NCBI RefSeq assembly: GCF_029906345.1
Contig: NZ_JARYGY010000010.1
Coordinates: forward strand, 1 to 64,000
Length of the DNA: 64,000 nt
Reading direction: 5' to 3'
DNA from: Aquimarina mycalae
GTDB taxonomy: Bacteria; Bacteroidota; Bacteroidia; Flavobacteriales; Flavobacteriaceae
Each line of letters opens with the position of its first letter. Position 1 is the first letter of the stretch. Below are positions 42,943-53,949 of the stretch, piece after piece. The notes beneath the pieces are model-generated. The model was not told the DNA's origin. It did not search any database and saw only the letters and a program-made list of their open reading frames with translations. The translations under genes were made by a program, and so were the position numbers.

Positions 42943-45204
42943 TTAGTTGGTTTTTAAATTGTAATTACCTGTCCATTGATATTCTATAGTATCGACAGTA
43001 ATTTTATGTTGTTTATGTGGATCGTGTTCTTTATTTACAATCATTAACGTATAATGTTCCTCATTTTTGAATATCACTTTTACAATTGTGTATGTATCAT
43101 CAGAATGAATCAATTGAATGTTTTTAATATCAGAATGAGGATTCTGTACGGATTCTAGTTTTGGATCAAAATTTCCGTGAGGCTCTATAATGTTTACAAA
43201 AACATGATCTTCTTTGTTGTTTTCTCGTATCATATAAGAAGCATCATTTCTAAGATTGAAATTGGGATCATTAGCTCCTAATCTCGAAAAAACCATCGCA
43301 CTATTTGGATTTATAATACTTGAGATAGAGTAGAAGCGGTTTTGATTTAACCAAGTTAAGGTAGCGAAGTTTTGATCACTTTTACCTTCTCCCAGCTTCC
43401 ATAAATGTTGATATCCATTTTGAGCACCTAATTCGGACAATGTACTTTCTTTGGTATACTCAAAATTAGTATCCATTAGCTGTCCTTGGTACATAAAGTT
43501 TAGATCATATTGATGTTTTTCTTTAGATGTAATTGCATAGATATCAATGATGAAAGGTGGCCTTTCTGCTGCCGAATCTTTAATCAAAGCCAATGTTCTT
43601 TGCATATTAATACCTTTATATGCATTTTCTTCTTTTGCACTAACAATTTGGAGTTTTGTATCTTTTAGGTTAGAAAAAAGCAATTGTGGGCTCACTTTAC
43701 TTGCCGCTTTTACCTTACCATCGAATTGAGAATTTTGGTCAATTGTTACGGTATTATGAGCTATGGTTTGTTTTGCCCATGTTGTATTCTCTGGTAAGTA
43801 TCTACCTCCTTGTTTAGACTCTACGTTTAAAAATCTTGCGGCTCCATAATCTTGTAGAATTTCTTGTTTTCCATCGTAAAAGAATATAGAAAGCCTATCA
43901 AAGTGACCATGTCCCATTCCTTGAGAAGCAAATTTAAAGACAGCCGTAAGTTTTTCATCTTTTTTGCCATTTGGCATACGTAATAAAGCTAATCCACCAT
44001 CTGTTCCATCCTTTCCATCTGTAATTAGTAAAGGTTTTTTTTCATAAACTTTTGGTTTAAAGTTTTTTAAAGCCTTTGCTACTTCAAGACCTGCTCCTGA
44101 AATACTTACTTTATTATGAGCTAAAGTAATAGGCAGTAGCGAACTATCTTCATAATAGGCATATGCAATATTGCTGGCAAATATCAATTCACTGGTTAAA
44201 TAGTTCTTTTCTTTTAAAGCATCATTAAAAGGAAAAAATGCACCATTTTCATCAGTTAGTTGCAATACTGTGGTTACCGCTTTACCTAATAATTGATCTC
44301 GGTATTCAAAGATTTTTAGATCAGGTTGATTGATCTGGATAGCTTGAGCGAACAGCATGAAAGGCATCATAGCATATCGCTGATAATAGGGACCTTCAGA
44401 ATAGTATCCTTCTGGGGAGAAAAGCATATCTATCTGTTTAAGAAAACCAGTTTCTTTATCCTTATTACTTCCGTATAAAGCTCGGTCGATCATATCTTGA
44501 TCTTTGAGAACATATCCTGTCATACCTACACCCGCTACTGCCCAGGTTCCATGATTATGTATTTTGTTAAAAGTTTTTTTAGAATCAACACTAATAAATT
44601 CTGCAACTTTCTTAAAAACGTGATCCTCTATTGTTTTTTTATCTTCAATTGAAATGGCATCACTTACCAAATTATATGCTTGTATCGAATTAACTAACCA
44701 AACACTTTCATTTAATCCTTGCCAAAAAAGTTTTCCAGCTGGATGATTTTCTTTTCTTTTAGGATGTAATGGTAATTTAGAATACATTTTTGCATACTCT
44801 AATAACATATCTGTTACAAACTTGGAGTATATAGTATCTGCAGTAATCATATAAGCAATTCCCGCAGAGTACATTTCTCCATAATTACGCTTATGTTTTT
44901 CATGAGTATATCCACCACCAGGATCTTTTGGGATAGGCACTTCAATTCCATTTTGAATTGCTTTGTCTGCTTTTTCTTTATGCTGTTCAAAGGAGACTTT
45001 TAAAACATCATTAGTGTTTAGTAATTTTTTTATTTCATTAGCTTCAGAAGTAGATAAGGAAAGTACAGGTTTTTGGATTTTAGGCGCTGTTTTGTTTTCG
45101 GTTTTACCTTCTTGATTGCAGCTAAAACAGAGAGTACTTAGGGTTAGGGTTAGGCAAAGAATGCCTAACCTTAACCATTTAGTATGTGAAGGTGATTGGA
45201 TCAT
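42943..45204 (-). CDS. Oligoalginate lyase, PL17, lipoprotein
   Basis: This is a 753-residue exported protein with a lipoprotein signal (cysteine C29 in LCFSC). An alpha/alpha toroid N-terminal domain carries NH (N217, H218) and Tyr residues in YYSEGPYYQRY (about 268-274). A heparinase II/III-like beta domain carries GMGHGHFD (H432/H434) and Y453 in QDYGAARF. These correspond to the catalytic residues of known PL17 exolyases, which release unsaturated uronate from alginate oligomers. Probably periplasm-facing. Confidence 0.93.
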   Translation of the reverse strand: MIQSPSHTKWLRLGILCLTLTLSTLCFSCNQEGKTENKTAPKIQKPVLSLSTSEANEIKKLLNTNDVLKVSFEQHKEKADKAIQNGIEVPIPKDPGGGYTHEKHKRNYGEMYSAGIAYMITADTIYSKFVTDMLLEYAKMYSKLPLHPKRKENHPAGKLFWQGLNESVWLVNSIQAYNLVSDAISIEDKKTIEDHVFKKVAEFISVDSKKTFNKIHNHGTWAVAGVGMTGYVLKDQDMIDRALYGSNKDKETGFLKQIDMLFSPEGYYSEGPYYQRYAMMPFMLFAQAIQINQPDLKIFEYRDQLLGKAVTTVLQLTDENGAFFPFNDALKEKNYLTSELIFASNIAYAYYEDSSLLPITLAHNKVSISGAGLEVAKALKNFKPKVYEKKPLLITDGKDGTDGGLALLRMPNGKKDEKLTAVFKFASQGMGHGHFDRLSIFFYDGKQEILQDYGAARFLNVESKQGGRYLPENTTWAKQTIAHNTVTIDQNSQFDGKVKAASKVSPQLLFSNLKDTKLQIVSAKEENAYKGINMQRTLALIKDSAAERPPFIIDIYAITSKEKHQYDLNFMYQGQLMDTNFEYTKESTLSELGAQNGYQHLWKLGEGKSDQNFATLTWLNQNRFYSISSIINPNSAMVFSRLGANDPNFNLRNDASYMIRENNKEDHVFVNIIEPHGNFDPKLESVQNPHSDIKNIQLIHSDDTYTIVKVIFKNEEHYTLMIVNKEHDPHKQHKITVDTIEYQWTGNYNLKTN

Positions 45205-45238
45205 TATAATATTATGAAAATTTGTTATTTATCGTTTT

Positions 45239-46789
45239 TTAACCTTGATCTTTCCAGTTAGTTTGATCTGTAATGGAAGCTGCGGAGTAATCTACAGCTC
45301 CAAACTCTGTTAATACTCTATCGGTTACAATTATCCAATCGTAATCAGCTGATCTAGGTATATTATCTGAAGAACTACCAGCAGTAAGACGAAAATGGAA
45401 TCTAGAAAAATCGGCTGCACTATCCATAAATCCGTTAAGTCTTACAGCAACTAATACCCATTCTCCTCCTGTATCTAAAAGAGGACCATTAGATTCTCTA
45501 CGCTGAGCACTTGAAGTTCCTAGATATATTTTTGTTCTACAGTTAGCCCCATTAATTCTCATCCAGAAATGTAATACTGGATTTCCAGCAAATCTACCAG
45601 CTGGATCTAATAAAGCAGCTGACTCTTCTCCCATTTCTTCAGTTCCGAAATCATCACTAAAGTCGTAACAATAAATGGATGCTAAAGTACTAGTAGTAGC
45701 TTTTGGATAATCTAAGTGTAAATATCTACTTCCAAAAGGTTCTGTCATTCCAGTAAACCTTGGTTGTTCTGATTCTTCTTCTCCTAATGACAATACGACT
45801 TCATTAGGGTTACCATTCTTATTATCTCTTACAGTTTCTAAAGCTTTAGTATCAAAATCATAATATTCGTAATACGGTCCGTTGATGTATGGTATGTTAA
45901 ACACTGTTTGACGCATTTCTGTATCTGTAATGATAACTTCTGAGATTCCTGTTGTTACTCCAGATGGAACCATAAAAGTTAAATCAGTTGGAGACGTAGT
46001 AATTGTTGCCTCGATACCATCTACTGTAACAGATGTTGTGAAATTGATATTCGCTCCTGTGATTGTTACCATATTATCTCTAGTCATTATCCTAGGTACA
46101 TTATCTGGTTCTGGTGTCGGTATATTAACTAAGAACGAAGGGCTTAATTCTTGTGCGATTTCTCCGCTATTACTATTATATGTTAAATTAATAGCAACAG
46201 GATCTAGAGTTCCTGGGTTTGGAACAGTTACTACAATTACATCATTTTCTTGAAAAGAAATTACACCAGTAACTCCTCCAAAAGTAACACTTGATACAAC
46301 TCCAAGATTAGCACCTTCTATAATTAGTAAATCATTTGCTGTAGCCTCACTAGGGATTGCACTTGTTACTGATGGTACAGGATACGATACAGTTAAACTT
46401 TCTGTTGATGTTGCTGTAAATTCAAGATTTTCTGCACCTTGTCTACTCAAATCGTTAATAAGAACAATCGGCCCAGAGATTACTGCTGGATCAACTCTTA
46501 GTAAAATTTGCGTGTCACTAATTTTACTTTTAATTTCTGTTGGTATGCCACCAATAGTCGCTCTATCGACGAATTGAAGAAATTCACCTTCGACAAGTAC
46601 TTCCTCTAGAATTTCAACATTTAACGGAGAAAAACTGGTAATTACAGGATTTGCTGATTCAATTTCTTCAACAGTTTGATCCACTTCTATATCCGCATCA
46701 CAAGATGAGGATATTATAAATATCAACATTAAACAGAAAACCAATAGACCTGCTAAGATTCTCTTAAAAGATGCTTCGTAATTTTTCAT
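45239..46789 (-). CDS. TIG-domain surface glycan-binding lipoprotein
   Basis: This is a 516-residue lipoprotein (lipobox ends at C30 in IISSSC). Two or three IPT/TIG immunoglobulin-like domains follow (VITSFSPLNVEILEEVLVEG, SVTSAIPSEATANDLLIIEG, RIMTRDNMVTITGANINF), then a C-terminal beta domain (from about 300) with GSRYLHLDYPK and DWIIVTD typical of carbohydrate-binding ends of SusE/F-like proteins. It lies between the PL17 and PL6 lyase genes. It probably presents alginate at the cell surface to SusCD. Confidence 0.78.
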   Translation of the reverse strand: MKNYEASFKRILAGLLVFCLMLIFIISSSCDADIEVDQTVEEIESANPVITSFSPLNVEILEEVLVEGEFLQFVDRATIGGIPTEIKSKISDTQILLRVDPAVISGPIVLINDLSRQGAENLEFTATSTESLTVSYPVPSVTSAIPSEATANDLLIIEGANLGVVSSVTFGGVTGVISFQENDVIVVTVPNPGTLDPVAINLTYNSNSGEIAQELSPSFLVNIPTPEPDNVPRIMTRDNMVTITGANINFTTSVTVDGIEATITTSPTDLTFMVPSGVTTGISEVIITDTEMRQTVFNIPYINGPYYEYYDFDTKALETVRDNKNGNPNEVVLSLGEEESEQPRFTGMTEPFGSRYLHLDYPKATTSTLASIYCYDFSDDFGTEEMGEESAALLDPAGRFAGNPVLHFWMRINGANCRTKIYLGTSSAQRRESNGPLLDTGGEWVLVAVRLNGFMDSAADFSRFHFRLTAGSSSDNIPRSADYDWIIVTDRVLTEFGAVDYSAASITDQTNWKDQG

Positions 46790-46801
46790 AATTCTATGGT
46801 G

Positions 46802-49225
46802 TTAATTTTGTTTTTTAGTATCCCATTTCAGTCCAATATGTTGCTGTTTACGCAGCGGTGATTTTTCACTTGGAATGAAGTTTTCTTTATCTTCCCATTT
46901 TGGGTTTTTATATAACACATCTTTTGCAGATGCTCCTTTTGTTGCTTTTACTGTACCGCAATCAAAAATGATGCAGTTGCTCAAAGTATTTTTATTTCCT
47001 TTTAGATTAACAGGGTTAATTACTCTATAACTTTTTTCGAACACAGAGTTTTTAATGTCAACCCATACAATACCTTTAGTTCTTAATACAGTTCCTTTTT
47101 CTGTATTACCTACATTACTGAACACAGAATTATCTACTATAATTTTTCCCCCTAAAGTAGATTCATCGGTTCCACCGCGGTAATAATTTACTGCCCATTG
47201 TTCTATGTCTTTAAAAATGGTGTTATCTATATTTACTACTTGAGCACTGTATTTTCCGAAATTGTCTTTTTCTTCTGAAAGATTGATTCCTCTATACGCA
47301 TTTTCAATTCTTGAATTGACTATGCTTACTGTATCTGCGAAGGTTCCTTTATATGCTTTATAAATACTGCCTCCATTTTTGTTTTTGAAACTATGTATAT
47401 AACAATTGTCAATGAATACAGAATATGGTTCAGAGATGCCTTTGTCGGGAGAAACAACCGCATATTTTATGGGAGTGCTCAGGTTTCCAGATATTTCTAA
47501 ATTGTTTAATCGTAATGTATTACCTCCTTCAACTCTAAAGAAGTATGTTGGATTTTTTTCTAACCCATCTTTTACTTTTAACAGTGCTTTTTTGCTTTTA
47601 GAATTTCCTTGAATAGTAATACTACTTCTGATCTTTATTCCTTTTTCTAAAATGTATTCTCCAGATTTTAGTTGGATAATACTGCCATTAGAAGCTTTTT
47701 TTAATGCTTTACGTAACGTTCCTACACCAGGTTCTACCTCAATAATTTCTGATGTAACTATTGGCTTAGGAGGTACTACTTTAGAATCCCAAGAGGTCCC
47801 ACTTTTAAGGATAAGTGCTTTTGGTAATTTTGTATTTCCAAGATTATATGCACCCGCAACAAAAGTTGTTCTCTTTGTTCCTGTAATATCAAGTTTAGGT
47901 AATTTACCTTCAGATTTTGAGTTTTTTATTAACTCTTCATTAATAGCATTTGGTATGTAAAGAATGTTTTCTAAAGTATCCCAGTTCACTTTAACTTTAG
48001 TAAAACCAGCTTTATTGAATTCTTTTCCTGTATCAAGAATATTTCCATAAAACTTAATTCCATCTAATGTATCGTATACAGCTGCAATATCATCACCTTT
48101 ATCATTAAAGATTAAATTATTAGCGAAGATCGTATTCGCGGGAGCTAAGGATCTTTCTTCATCTTTTCCAGCACAAAACTGAATTGGAGAACTATTAATT
48201 ATGGTGTTGTTTAAGATATGAACATCTTTTACTTGATGGTATCTGTTTGCAGGGCTATTAGGTACACCATTCATAACTACAATTGGCCCTCTAAAACCAT
48301 CACCAGTTAGATTCATCATCAAATTATTTCTTACCACATGACCTGCATTAATAATTCTGATACCGCCTGTGTGTGGTTTTTGATTTCCAATGAATACATT
48401 GTTTTCAATTAAGCATCTGTTTCCGTGTCTTAGTGTTAAAACTCCTTGGCTTTCTAAGAAAAGATTGTTGCGATATACGTTATCACAAGATTTATTAGAA
48501 ATGATTTCCACTTCTCCGTTGCATTTTTCGAAAACATTATCTTCTACAATAGTCCTAGATGATAACAAAGAGTTTTTACTAGTTCCTATTCGAATTGTTT
48601 CACCCCCATTAAAACCTAAAGCAGGTCGCTCTCCAAAATAATTATGATCAATTCTGTGATTATTTTGAATATGTTCTTCGCCTTTTAACCAAACTACCAG
48701 CGTAGTTCCTGAATTAGTTTTACCTGCAAAGTAGTTATGATCAACTCTATTATTTTTTCCCCAGATACTTATCCATTTGTAACCTATCGCTTTGGAATTT
48801 GGGTTATAATAAGTTATCGCACAATCTGTTAGTCTAGAATGTGTTGCAAATTCCTTAGAGTTTACTCTAAAGGAGATTACAGATTTATCAGAAGTAAAAC
48901 CATTCTTAAACCACAAACCTTTTATTATCAAATGAGTTCCTGCAATCTTTAAGCTAGAATCCCCTGTAATAAATACTTTGCCAGATTCTTCTGCTTCAAT
49001 TATAATTGGATGATCTGAAGTTCCTTGACCTTTTGCTATTAGTTTTACATCTTTCCATTCTCCATTTTTAAGTATGATACGATCTCCTGCTTTTGCAGAT
49101 TTAATAGCACTATTGAATTCATCAATAGTAGCTACTTTAACCTCATTGGCAAAGCAGACGCATCCCATAAAAAAGAGTAAGAAGGATACTGTAGCAGTAA
49201 TGATATGTTGTTTAGTTAAATGCAT
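46802..49225 (-). CDS. Alginate lyase, PL6 (chondroitinase-B-like)
   Basis: This 807-residue exported protein has an N-terminal right-handed parallel beta-helix with the PL6 catalytic pair, K245 in ISNKS and R266 in LTLRHG (21 residues apart as in characterised PL6 enzymes), and Ca-binding residues in NGEVE (236-240). A second beta-helix domain occupies the C-terminal half (from about 490, PGVGTLRKALKKASNGSIIQ), giving the long two-domain form. A signal peptide is present, with possible lipidation at MGC. The start overlaps the SusD stop by 1 bp. It cleaves alginate chains at or near the cell surface. Confidence 0.92.
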   Translation of the reverse strand: MHLTKQHIITATVSFLLFFMGCVCFANEVKVATIDEFNSAIKSAKAGDRIILKNGEWKDVKLIAKGQGTSDHPIIIEAEESGKVFITGDSSLKIAGTHLIIKGLWFKNGFTSDKSVISFRVNSKEFATHSRLTDCAITYYNPNSKAIGYKWISIWGKNNRVDHNYFAGKTNSGTTLVVWLKGEEHIQNNHRIDHNYFGERPALGFNGGETIRIGTSKNSLLSSRTIVEDNVFEKCNGEVEIISNKSCDNVYRNNLFLESQGVLTLRHGNRCLIENNVFIGNQKPHTGGIRIINAGHVVRNNLMMNLTGDGFRGPIVVMNGVPNSPANRYHQVKDVHILNNTIINSSPIQFCAGKDEERSLAPANTIFANNLIFNDKGDDIAAVYDTLDGIKFYGNILDTGKEFNKAGFTKVKVNWDTLENILYIPNAINEELIKNSKSEGKLPKLDITGTKRTTFVAGAYNLGNTKLPKALILKSGTSWDSKVVPPKPIVTSEIIEVEPGVGTLRKALKKASNGSIIQLKSGEYILEKGIKIRSSITIQGNSKSKKALLKVKDGLEKNPTYFFRVEGGNTLRLNNLEISGNLSTPIKYAVVSPDKGISEPYSVFIDNCYIHSFKNKNGGSIYKAYKGTFADTVSIVNSRIENAYRGINLSEEKDNFGKYSAQVVNIDNTIFKDIEQWAVNYYRGGTDESTLGGKIIVDNSVFSNVGNTEKGTVLRTKGIVWVDIKNSVFEKSYRVINPVNLKGNKNTLSNCIIFDCGTVKATKGASAKDVLYKNPKWEDKENFIPSEKSPLRKQQHIGLKWDTKKQN

Positions 49226-50718
49226 TAATAACCAATGTTTTGAGCTAGGTTAGGGTTTAGGTCAATTTCTCTTTGTGGTATTGGTAAGAGCAACTGAAAT
49301 TCAGAGATAGGATTTGCATCTAAATCAGGGTTATCTGGATTGTTGTATGCAAATTCTGTAACAAAGTGTTCGTTGATAACGGTTAAGGCTCTATTGGTTC
49401 TCAAAAGATCAAAAAATCTATGATTTTCGAAAGCAAACTCCAGACGTCGTTCATTCTCTAACGCAAGTCTAAAAGCAAAGCTGGAATTCACATCAGATTC
49501 TGTTAAAGGAGTTAAGCCTGCACGCACTCTTACTTTGTTGAGTTCGATCAGTGCTTCAGAGATACTTCTGGCATCTACATATGCTTCAGAAAGCATCAAT
49601 AACACATCGGCAAATCTTGTAACTGGCCAATCTACATCTCCATCATCTAATGCATTAAAATCAGAATTGTATTTTGTAACATGCTTATTAAAAATCTCAG
49701 TTCCGTTAGTGGCAATATAACTATCTGCCATAGATGTAGGTTTTCTTTGATCCTCAATTAAATATGTATCAGATACATCTTCAGTTGGGACATTAAGTCC
49801 ATCACCGTTTCCAAAAACAACATTACCATCACTCTGCAAAGGAGCAAAGAAGTTAGGAAAAGGTGAACCTAAACCTATAAGTCCCTGTTCATAACGAACA
49901 GAAAAAATAACTTCATTATTTAACTCATTCCCTGGCTCAAAAAGGTCATCATAGTTTGCTAAAAGATCATTGATACCTCTATCTCTAACATATTCAAGTT
50001 GAGTGATAGCCGCTTCTAAATCTCTACCAGGACTAGATAAATGAACTTTACCTAATATTGTTCTTGCAGCAATACCAGTTGCTCTTCCAAATTCAGAATC
50101 GTCATATTGCTCTGGTAGCAATGCTATAGCATCTTCTAGATCTTGAATTATAAAGTTATAGACTTCTGTAGCTGGTCTACGTGATAGTTCAAAGCCTTCT
50201 TCCCCAATTAACACTCGATCAGAAATTACGGTACTTCCATATAATCTTGTCAAATTAAAATGCATTAAAGCTCTAAGAAATTTGGCTTCTCCTTCATATT
50301 GGTTTCTCAAATTTTGATCTTCTACGACGGTAAGATTGGCAATAATTCTATTAGCTAAAGCAATAGTTTTATAGCAATTAGCATAATACTGTTGATTTAA
50401 AGAATTATTTGTATCTACAGTAAGGCGATCCAGTGTAAAACGTGGAGCATCTGATTCTGGAGATCTATCAGGGTTTGTAAAAGTGTTATCAGAACGAAGT
50501 TCTGTAACATTCCATTCTACAGCCATAACATCATATAAACTTGAATATGCAGCAATTACTCCTCTATTCAATTCTTCTTGATTATTGTAGAAGTTGTTGT
50601 CAGATCTAAAAGAAATTACATCTTCTTCAAGATCACAAGACATTGTAAGTAATGCCAAGCACAATGCATAAATATTAAAATTTATGAATCTGTTTTGAAG
50701 TTTAAAAATATGTTTCAT
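49225..50718 (-). CDS. SusD-like starch/glycan-binding lipoprotein
   Basis: This 497-residue protein has a lipobox ending at C28 (LLTMSC) and the RagB/SusD fold: FYNNQEELNRGVIAAYSSLY, NQYEGEAKFLRALMHFNLTRLYGS (TPR-like helices), FEFAFENHRFFDLLRTNRAL and the tail LLPIPQREIDLNPNLAQNIGY. It forms the lid of the SusC transporter at the outer surface and binds the oligosaccharide, here most likely alginate. SusC lies 84 bp upstream. Confidence 0.93.
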   Translation of the reverse strand: MKHIFKLQNRFINFNIYALCLALLTMSCDLEEDVISFRSDNNFYNNQEELNRGVIAAYSSLYDVMAVEWNVTELRSDNTFTNPDRSPESDAPRFTLDRLTVDTNNSLNQQYYANCYKTIALANRIIANLTVVEDQNLRNQYEGEAKFLRALMHFNLTRLYGSTVISDRVLIGEEGFELSRRPATEVYNFIIQDLEDAIALLPEQYDDSEFGRATGIAARTILGKVHLSSPGRDLEAAITQLEYVRDRGINDLLANYDDLFEPGNELNNEVIFSVRYEQGLIGLGSPFPNFFAPLQSDGNVVFGNGDGLNVPTEDVSDTYLIEDQRKPTSMADSYIATNGTEIFNKHVTKYNSDFNALDDGDVDWPVTRFADVLLMLSEAYVDARSISEALIELNKVRVRAGLTPLTESDVNSSFAFRLALENERRLEFAFENHRFFDLLRTNRALTVINEHFVTEFAYNNPDNPDLDANPISEFQLLLPIPQREIDLNPNLAQNIGY

Positions 50719-50802
50719 TTTATATATTTTTTAGTCAGTGTTTCATTTAATATTATTCGTCTTGACCAATTATATTTGAAATTGACTATGATTAATTGCT
50801 TT

Positions 50803-53800
50803 TTAGAAATTGATATCCAATCCAAGTGCTAGTTGTCGCTGCACAGGTGTAACTCCTCTTTGATATCCTCTAATCAGGACATTACCTCTATCCGTATTTC
50901 CTTCAGGATTATTACCTAAGTAATCGTCTGCTGCCTGATACCATAGATTTTGTCCAGATAGGTAAATTCTCATTTTTTGTAAACCTATTTTCTTAGCAGA
51001 ATTAGCAGGAATAGAATATCCTAATACTACTTCTCTTAGTGATATGTAAGAGGCATCTTGTACAGCATAATCTGTTTCTAACCAAGGTACACCGATTCTA
51101 ATTCCAGGTCTACTTGCTGGTACATTTTCATTAAACCATTGATTTTCTGCATATACAGCACTATAACGTTCGACTTCATTATAGAAAGCTTCACCCCATA
51201 CAACTTCACCTCCTTGAGACCCTTGAAAAGAAAAATTTAGATCTAAATTTCCATAGGTAAAGGTATTTGTGAATCCCCAAATAAAATCTGGAAATGGATC
51301 ACCAATTACAGTTCTATCATCTTCATTAATAATTCCATCACCATTAACATCTACTCTTTTAAGTCCACCTACAGCATCTGTTATACCGCTTGGACTATTA
51401 GCTAAATCATCTGCATCCTGAAAAATACCATCTGTTCTGTATCCGTAGAACTGAATATAAGGTTCTCCTACACGTGTAATATATTGATCAGTTCTTTCTC
51501 CGTTATTAATAGCTCTTTCAGAACCACCAAAAGAAACAAGTTTATTCTCATTGAAAGATATATTGGCACTACCTTGCCATTTCAATTTACCGCTTCCAAG
51601 GTTTGTTGATAAATCAAACTCCCAACCAGAATTTTGAACTTTTCCAATGTTATTCCATTGTTCATCAAAACCAGTAGTATTGGATATTTGCTGTCTTAAT
51701 AAAAGTTTTTCAGATAATTTATAGTAATAATCTACAGTAAGGTTTACAGAACCGTTGAAAAAACCTAGATCAATACCATTATTAAATTCAGTATTTGTTT
51801 CCCAGGTTATATCAGGATTTCCTTGTAAAAAATCTACTTCACCTTGTCCTGTTGTTACTCCACCTGTGTTTCCTAAGCTGTAATTGCTGAAATCTACGAT
51901 AGTTTGTGATAAGAAATCAAATAGAGGAGGAGCAGCTCCACTAATACCCCAACTAGACCTTAGCTTTAGATTATTTACGGTATTACCAATACTGTTTCTC
52001 CAGAAGTTTTCATTTGCAACGTTCCAACCGATAGAAACAGATGGGAAAACTCCATATTTATTGTTTTTACCAAATTTATTAAAACCGTCAACTCTTCCTG
52101 CCAGAGAAATTAAATAACGATCTTTATAGGCATAATTAATTCTTCCTAAATATGAAGATAATATAGTTTCATCTTTTATAGTAAAAGTGTCATTAAGATC
52201 TATAATTGTTCCACCATTAAGTGTGGTTATTGTTTCGTCATCAAAATTGGTTATTCTAAGATTACTAAGACGTTCTGAGGTATTCTCATAAGTGATTCCT
52301 GCTAATAATCCAAGATCGTGACCATTAAAATCTCTGTTATAGGTTAATGTATTTTCATTAATATATTTAACAGTAAGCTGATCTGCTAATATACCTTCGG
52401 TTTCTCCATCTCGATCACCATCAGACCCAAAGAATTCTTCACCAGTTCTATATCTTACATACCCACCAAGAGAGGATTTAAAAGTAAGTCCTTTTGCAAT
52501 TTTCCATTTTACCGATCCGTTGGCTAACAATCTGTATTCAAAACGGTTTCTTCTACTAGCTTCTTGTCTAGAGATTGGGTTGAAATTTGATGAAGACCAA
52601 AGGTTTTCTAGATTTCCAGTATTCTCTACCTGACCTGTAACAGGATCTACATAATCGAAGTTTAGATTTCTAAAATGTAAAGCATGCGCATAACTCCCTA
52701 CAGGTTGTCCTGTTAGATCTGAAGTGTATTGATTATGTCTAACGGGGATCCAGGTCTCATATCTACCAACATCGGTAAAATTAATAGAAGATCTTCTGGT
52801 TAAGGTATAGGAAGGGTTTATTTTTAAATCAAAACTTAAGTTATCAGATAATTTAGATTTAAGTCTAGCCGATAGATTTAACCTTTCTAAATCGTTATCT
52901 TTTCTTAATCCTTCATTATAGATATAGTTGGCAGATACTAAATAGTTAGTCTTACTTCCTCCACCATAAATATTTAATTGATAATTTTCTATTCTAGCTG
53001 GATTCCTTAAAGCTTCTTCCTGCCAATTAGTTGGGCCGCCAATGTTTTGCGCAACGGTCCTTTTTCCTATTTGAACATTATCATAATTTACGAAGTTAGG
53101 TTCTCTGTTTTCTTGCTGAGCATTAAAGTTTTCTACTAACTGATCTCTATCTCTATCTAAGTCAGAAAATTCAATTGCATCTAACAGATCAATACTTCTT
53201 GCTGCTTGTTTGAAACCAGATAAAGATTTAAACTCAAAAGATGTTTTTTCTGCTTTACCTTGTTTAGTAGTAATAAGTATAACACCGTTAGCACCTCTGG
53301 ATCCATATATTGCTGTAGAACTTGCATCTTTAAGTACTTCTATGGATTCTATGGTACTAGGATTGATAAACTGAAGACCATCATCAAACGGAAACCCATC
53401 TACTACTACTAATGGAGCAGAACTAAGACTAATAGAACCAATACCTCTTACAATTATTTCAGGTTCATCACCAACATTACCACTGGTATTTCTAATTTGA
53501 ACACCTGCAATTTTTCCTTTAATACTATTAGAAACATTGGAGTAGGGTAATTCATCAAGGTTTTTGTTTTCTAATTTTGCAACAGAAGCTGTTAAACTGG
53601 ATTTTTTCTGAACTCCATATCCAATAACCACAACTTGTTCCAGTTCGGAGGCTTCTTCTTCAAGAGCAACATCAACTTTTGTTTGATTATCAACTACTAT
53701 GGTTATTGTTTTCTTTCCTGTAAAAGAAAATGAAATAACATCACCTTTCTTTACATTAAGTTGAAAGTACCCATCAAAATCTGTTGTAGTTCCAGTATTT

Positions 53801-53949
53801 GACTTCAAAATCAGTACATTAACTCCAGGTATCGGAATCCCATCTTCTTGAGAAGTGACCGTTCCTTCTAATGTAATGCTATCTTGAGCAAGCACTGTAC
53901 AATGATATAGAACAATCAGGACGATTGTTATAATCTTTTTAAAATACAT
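50803..53949 (-). CDS. SusC-like TonB-dependent outer-membrane receptor
   Basis: This 1048-residue protein has a signal peptide (to about 22), a CarboxypepD_reg-like domain (GTVTSQEDGIPIPGVNVLIL), the TonB box region VVIGYGVQKKSSLTASV, the plug (GKIAGVQIRNTSG, GSRGANGVILITTKQGK) and a large barrel ending in QRQLALGLDINF. It imports alginate oligosaccharides powered by TonB. It is the first gene of the alginate operon, and 328 bp separate it from the GntR regulator gene. Start ATG at 53949. Confidence 0.95.
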   Translation of the reverse strand: MYFKKIITIVLIVLYHCTVLAQDSITLEGTVTSQEDGIPIPGVNVLILKSNTGTTTDFDGYFQLNVKKGDVISFSFTGKKTITIVVDNQTKVDVALEEEASELEQVVVIGYGVQKKSSLTASVAKLENKNLDELPYSNVSNSIKGKIAGVQIRNTSGNVGDEPEIIVRGIGSISLSSAPLVVVDGFPFDDGLQFINPSTIESIEVLKDASSTAIYGSRGANGVILITTKQGKAEKTSFEFKSLSGFKQAARSIDLLDAIEFSDLDRDRDQLVENFNAQQENREPNFVNYDNVQIGKRTVAQNIGGPTNWQEEALRNPARIENYQLNIYGGGSKTNYLVSANYIYNEGLRKDNDLERLNLSARLKSKLSDNLSFDLKINPSYTLTRRSSINFTDVGRYETWIPVRHNQYTSDLTGQPVGSYAHALHFRNLNFDYVDPVTGQVENTGNLENLWSSSNFNPISRQEASRRNRFEYRLLANGSVKWKIAKGLTFKSSLGGYVRYRTGEEFFGSDGDRDGETEGILADQLTVKYINENTLTYNRDFNGHDLGLLAGITYENTSERLSNLRITNFDDETITTLNGGTIIDLNDTFTIKDETILSSYLGRINYAYKDRYLISLAGRVDGFNKFGKNNKYGVFPSVSIGWNVANENFWRNSIGNTVNNLKLRSSWGISGAAPPLFDFLSQTIVDFSNYSLGNTGGVTTGQGEVDFLQGNPDITWETNTEFNNGIDLGFFNGSVNLTVDYYYKLSEKLLLRQQISNTTGFDEQWNNIGKVQNSGWEFDLSTNLGSGKLKWQGSANISFNENKLVSFGGSERAINNGERTDQYITRVGEPYIQFYGYRTDGIFQDADDLANSPSGITDAVGGLKRVDVNGDGIINEDDRTVIGDPFPDFIWGFTNTFTYGNLDLNFSFQGSQGGEVVWGEAFYNEVERYSAVYAENQWFNENVPASRPGIRIGVPWLETDYAVQDASYISLREVVLGYSIPANSAKKIGLQKMRIYLSGQNLWYQAADDYLGNNPEGNTDRGNVLIRGYQRGVTPVQRQLALGLDINF

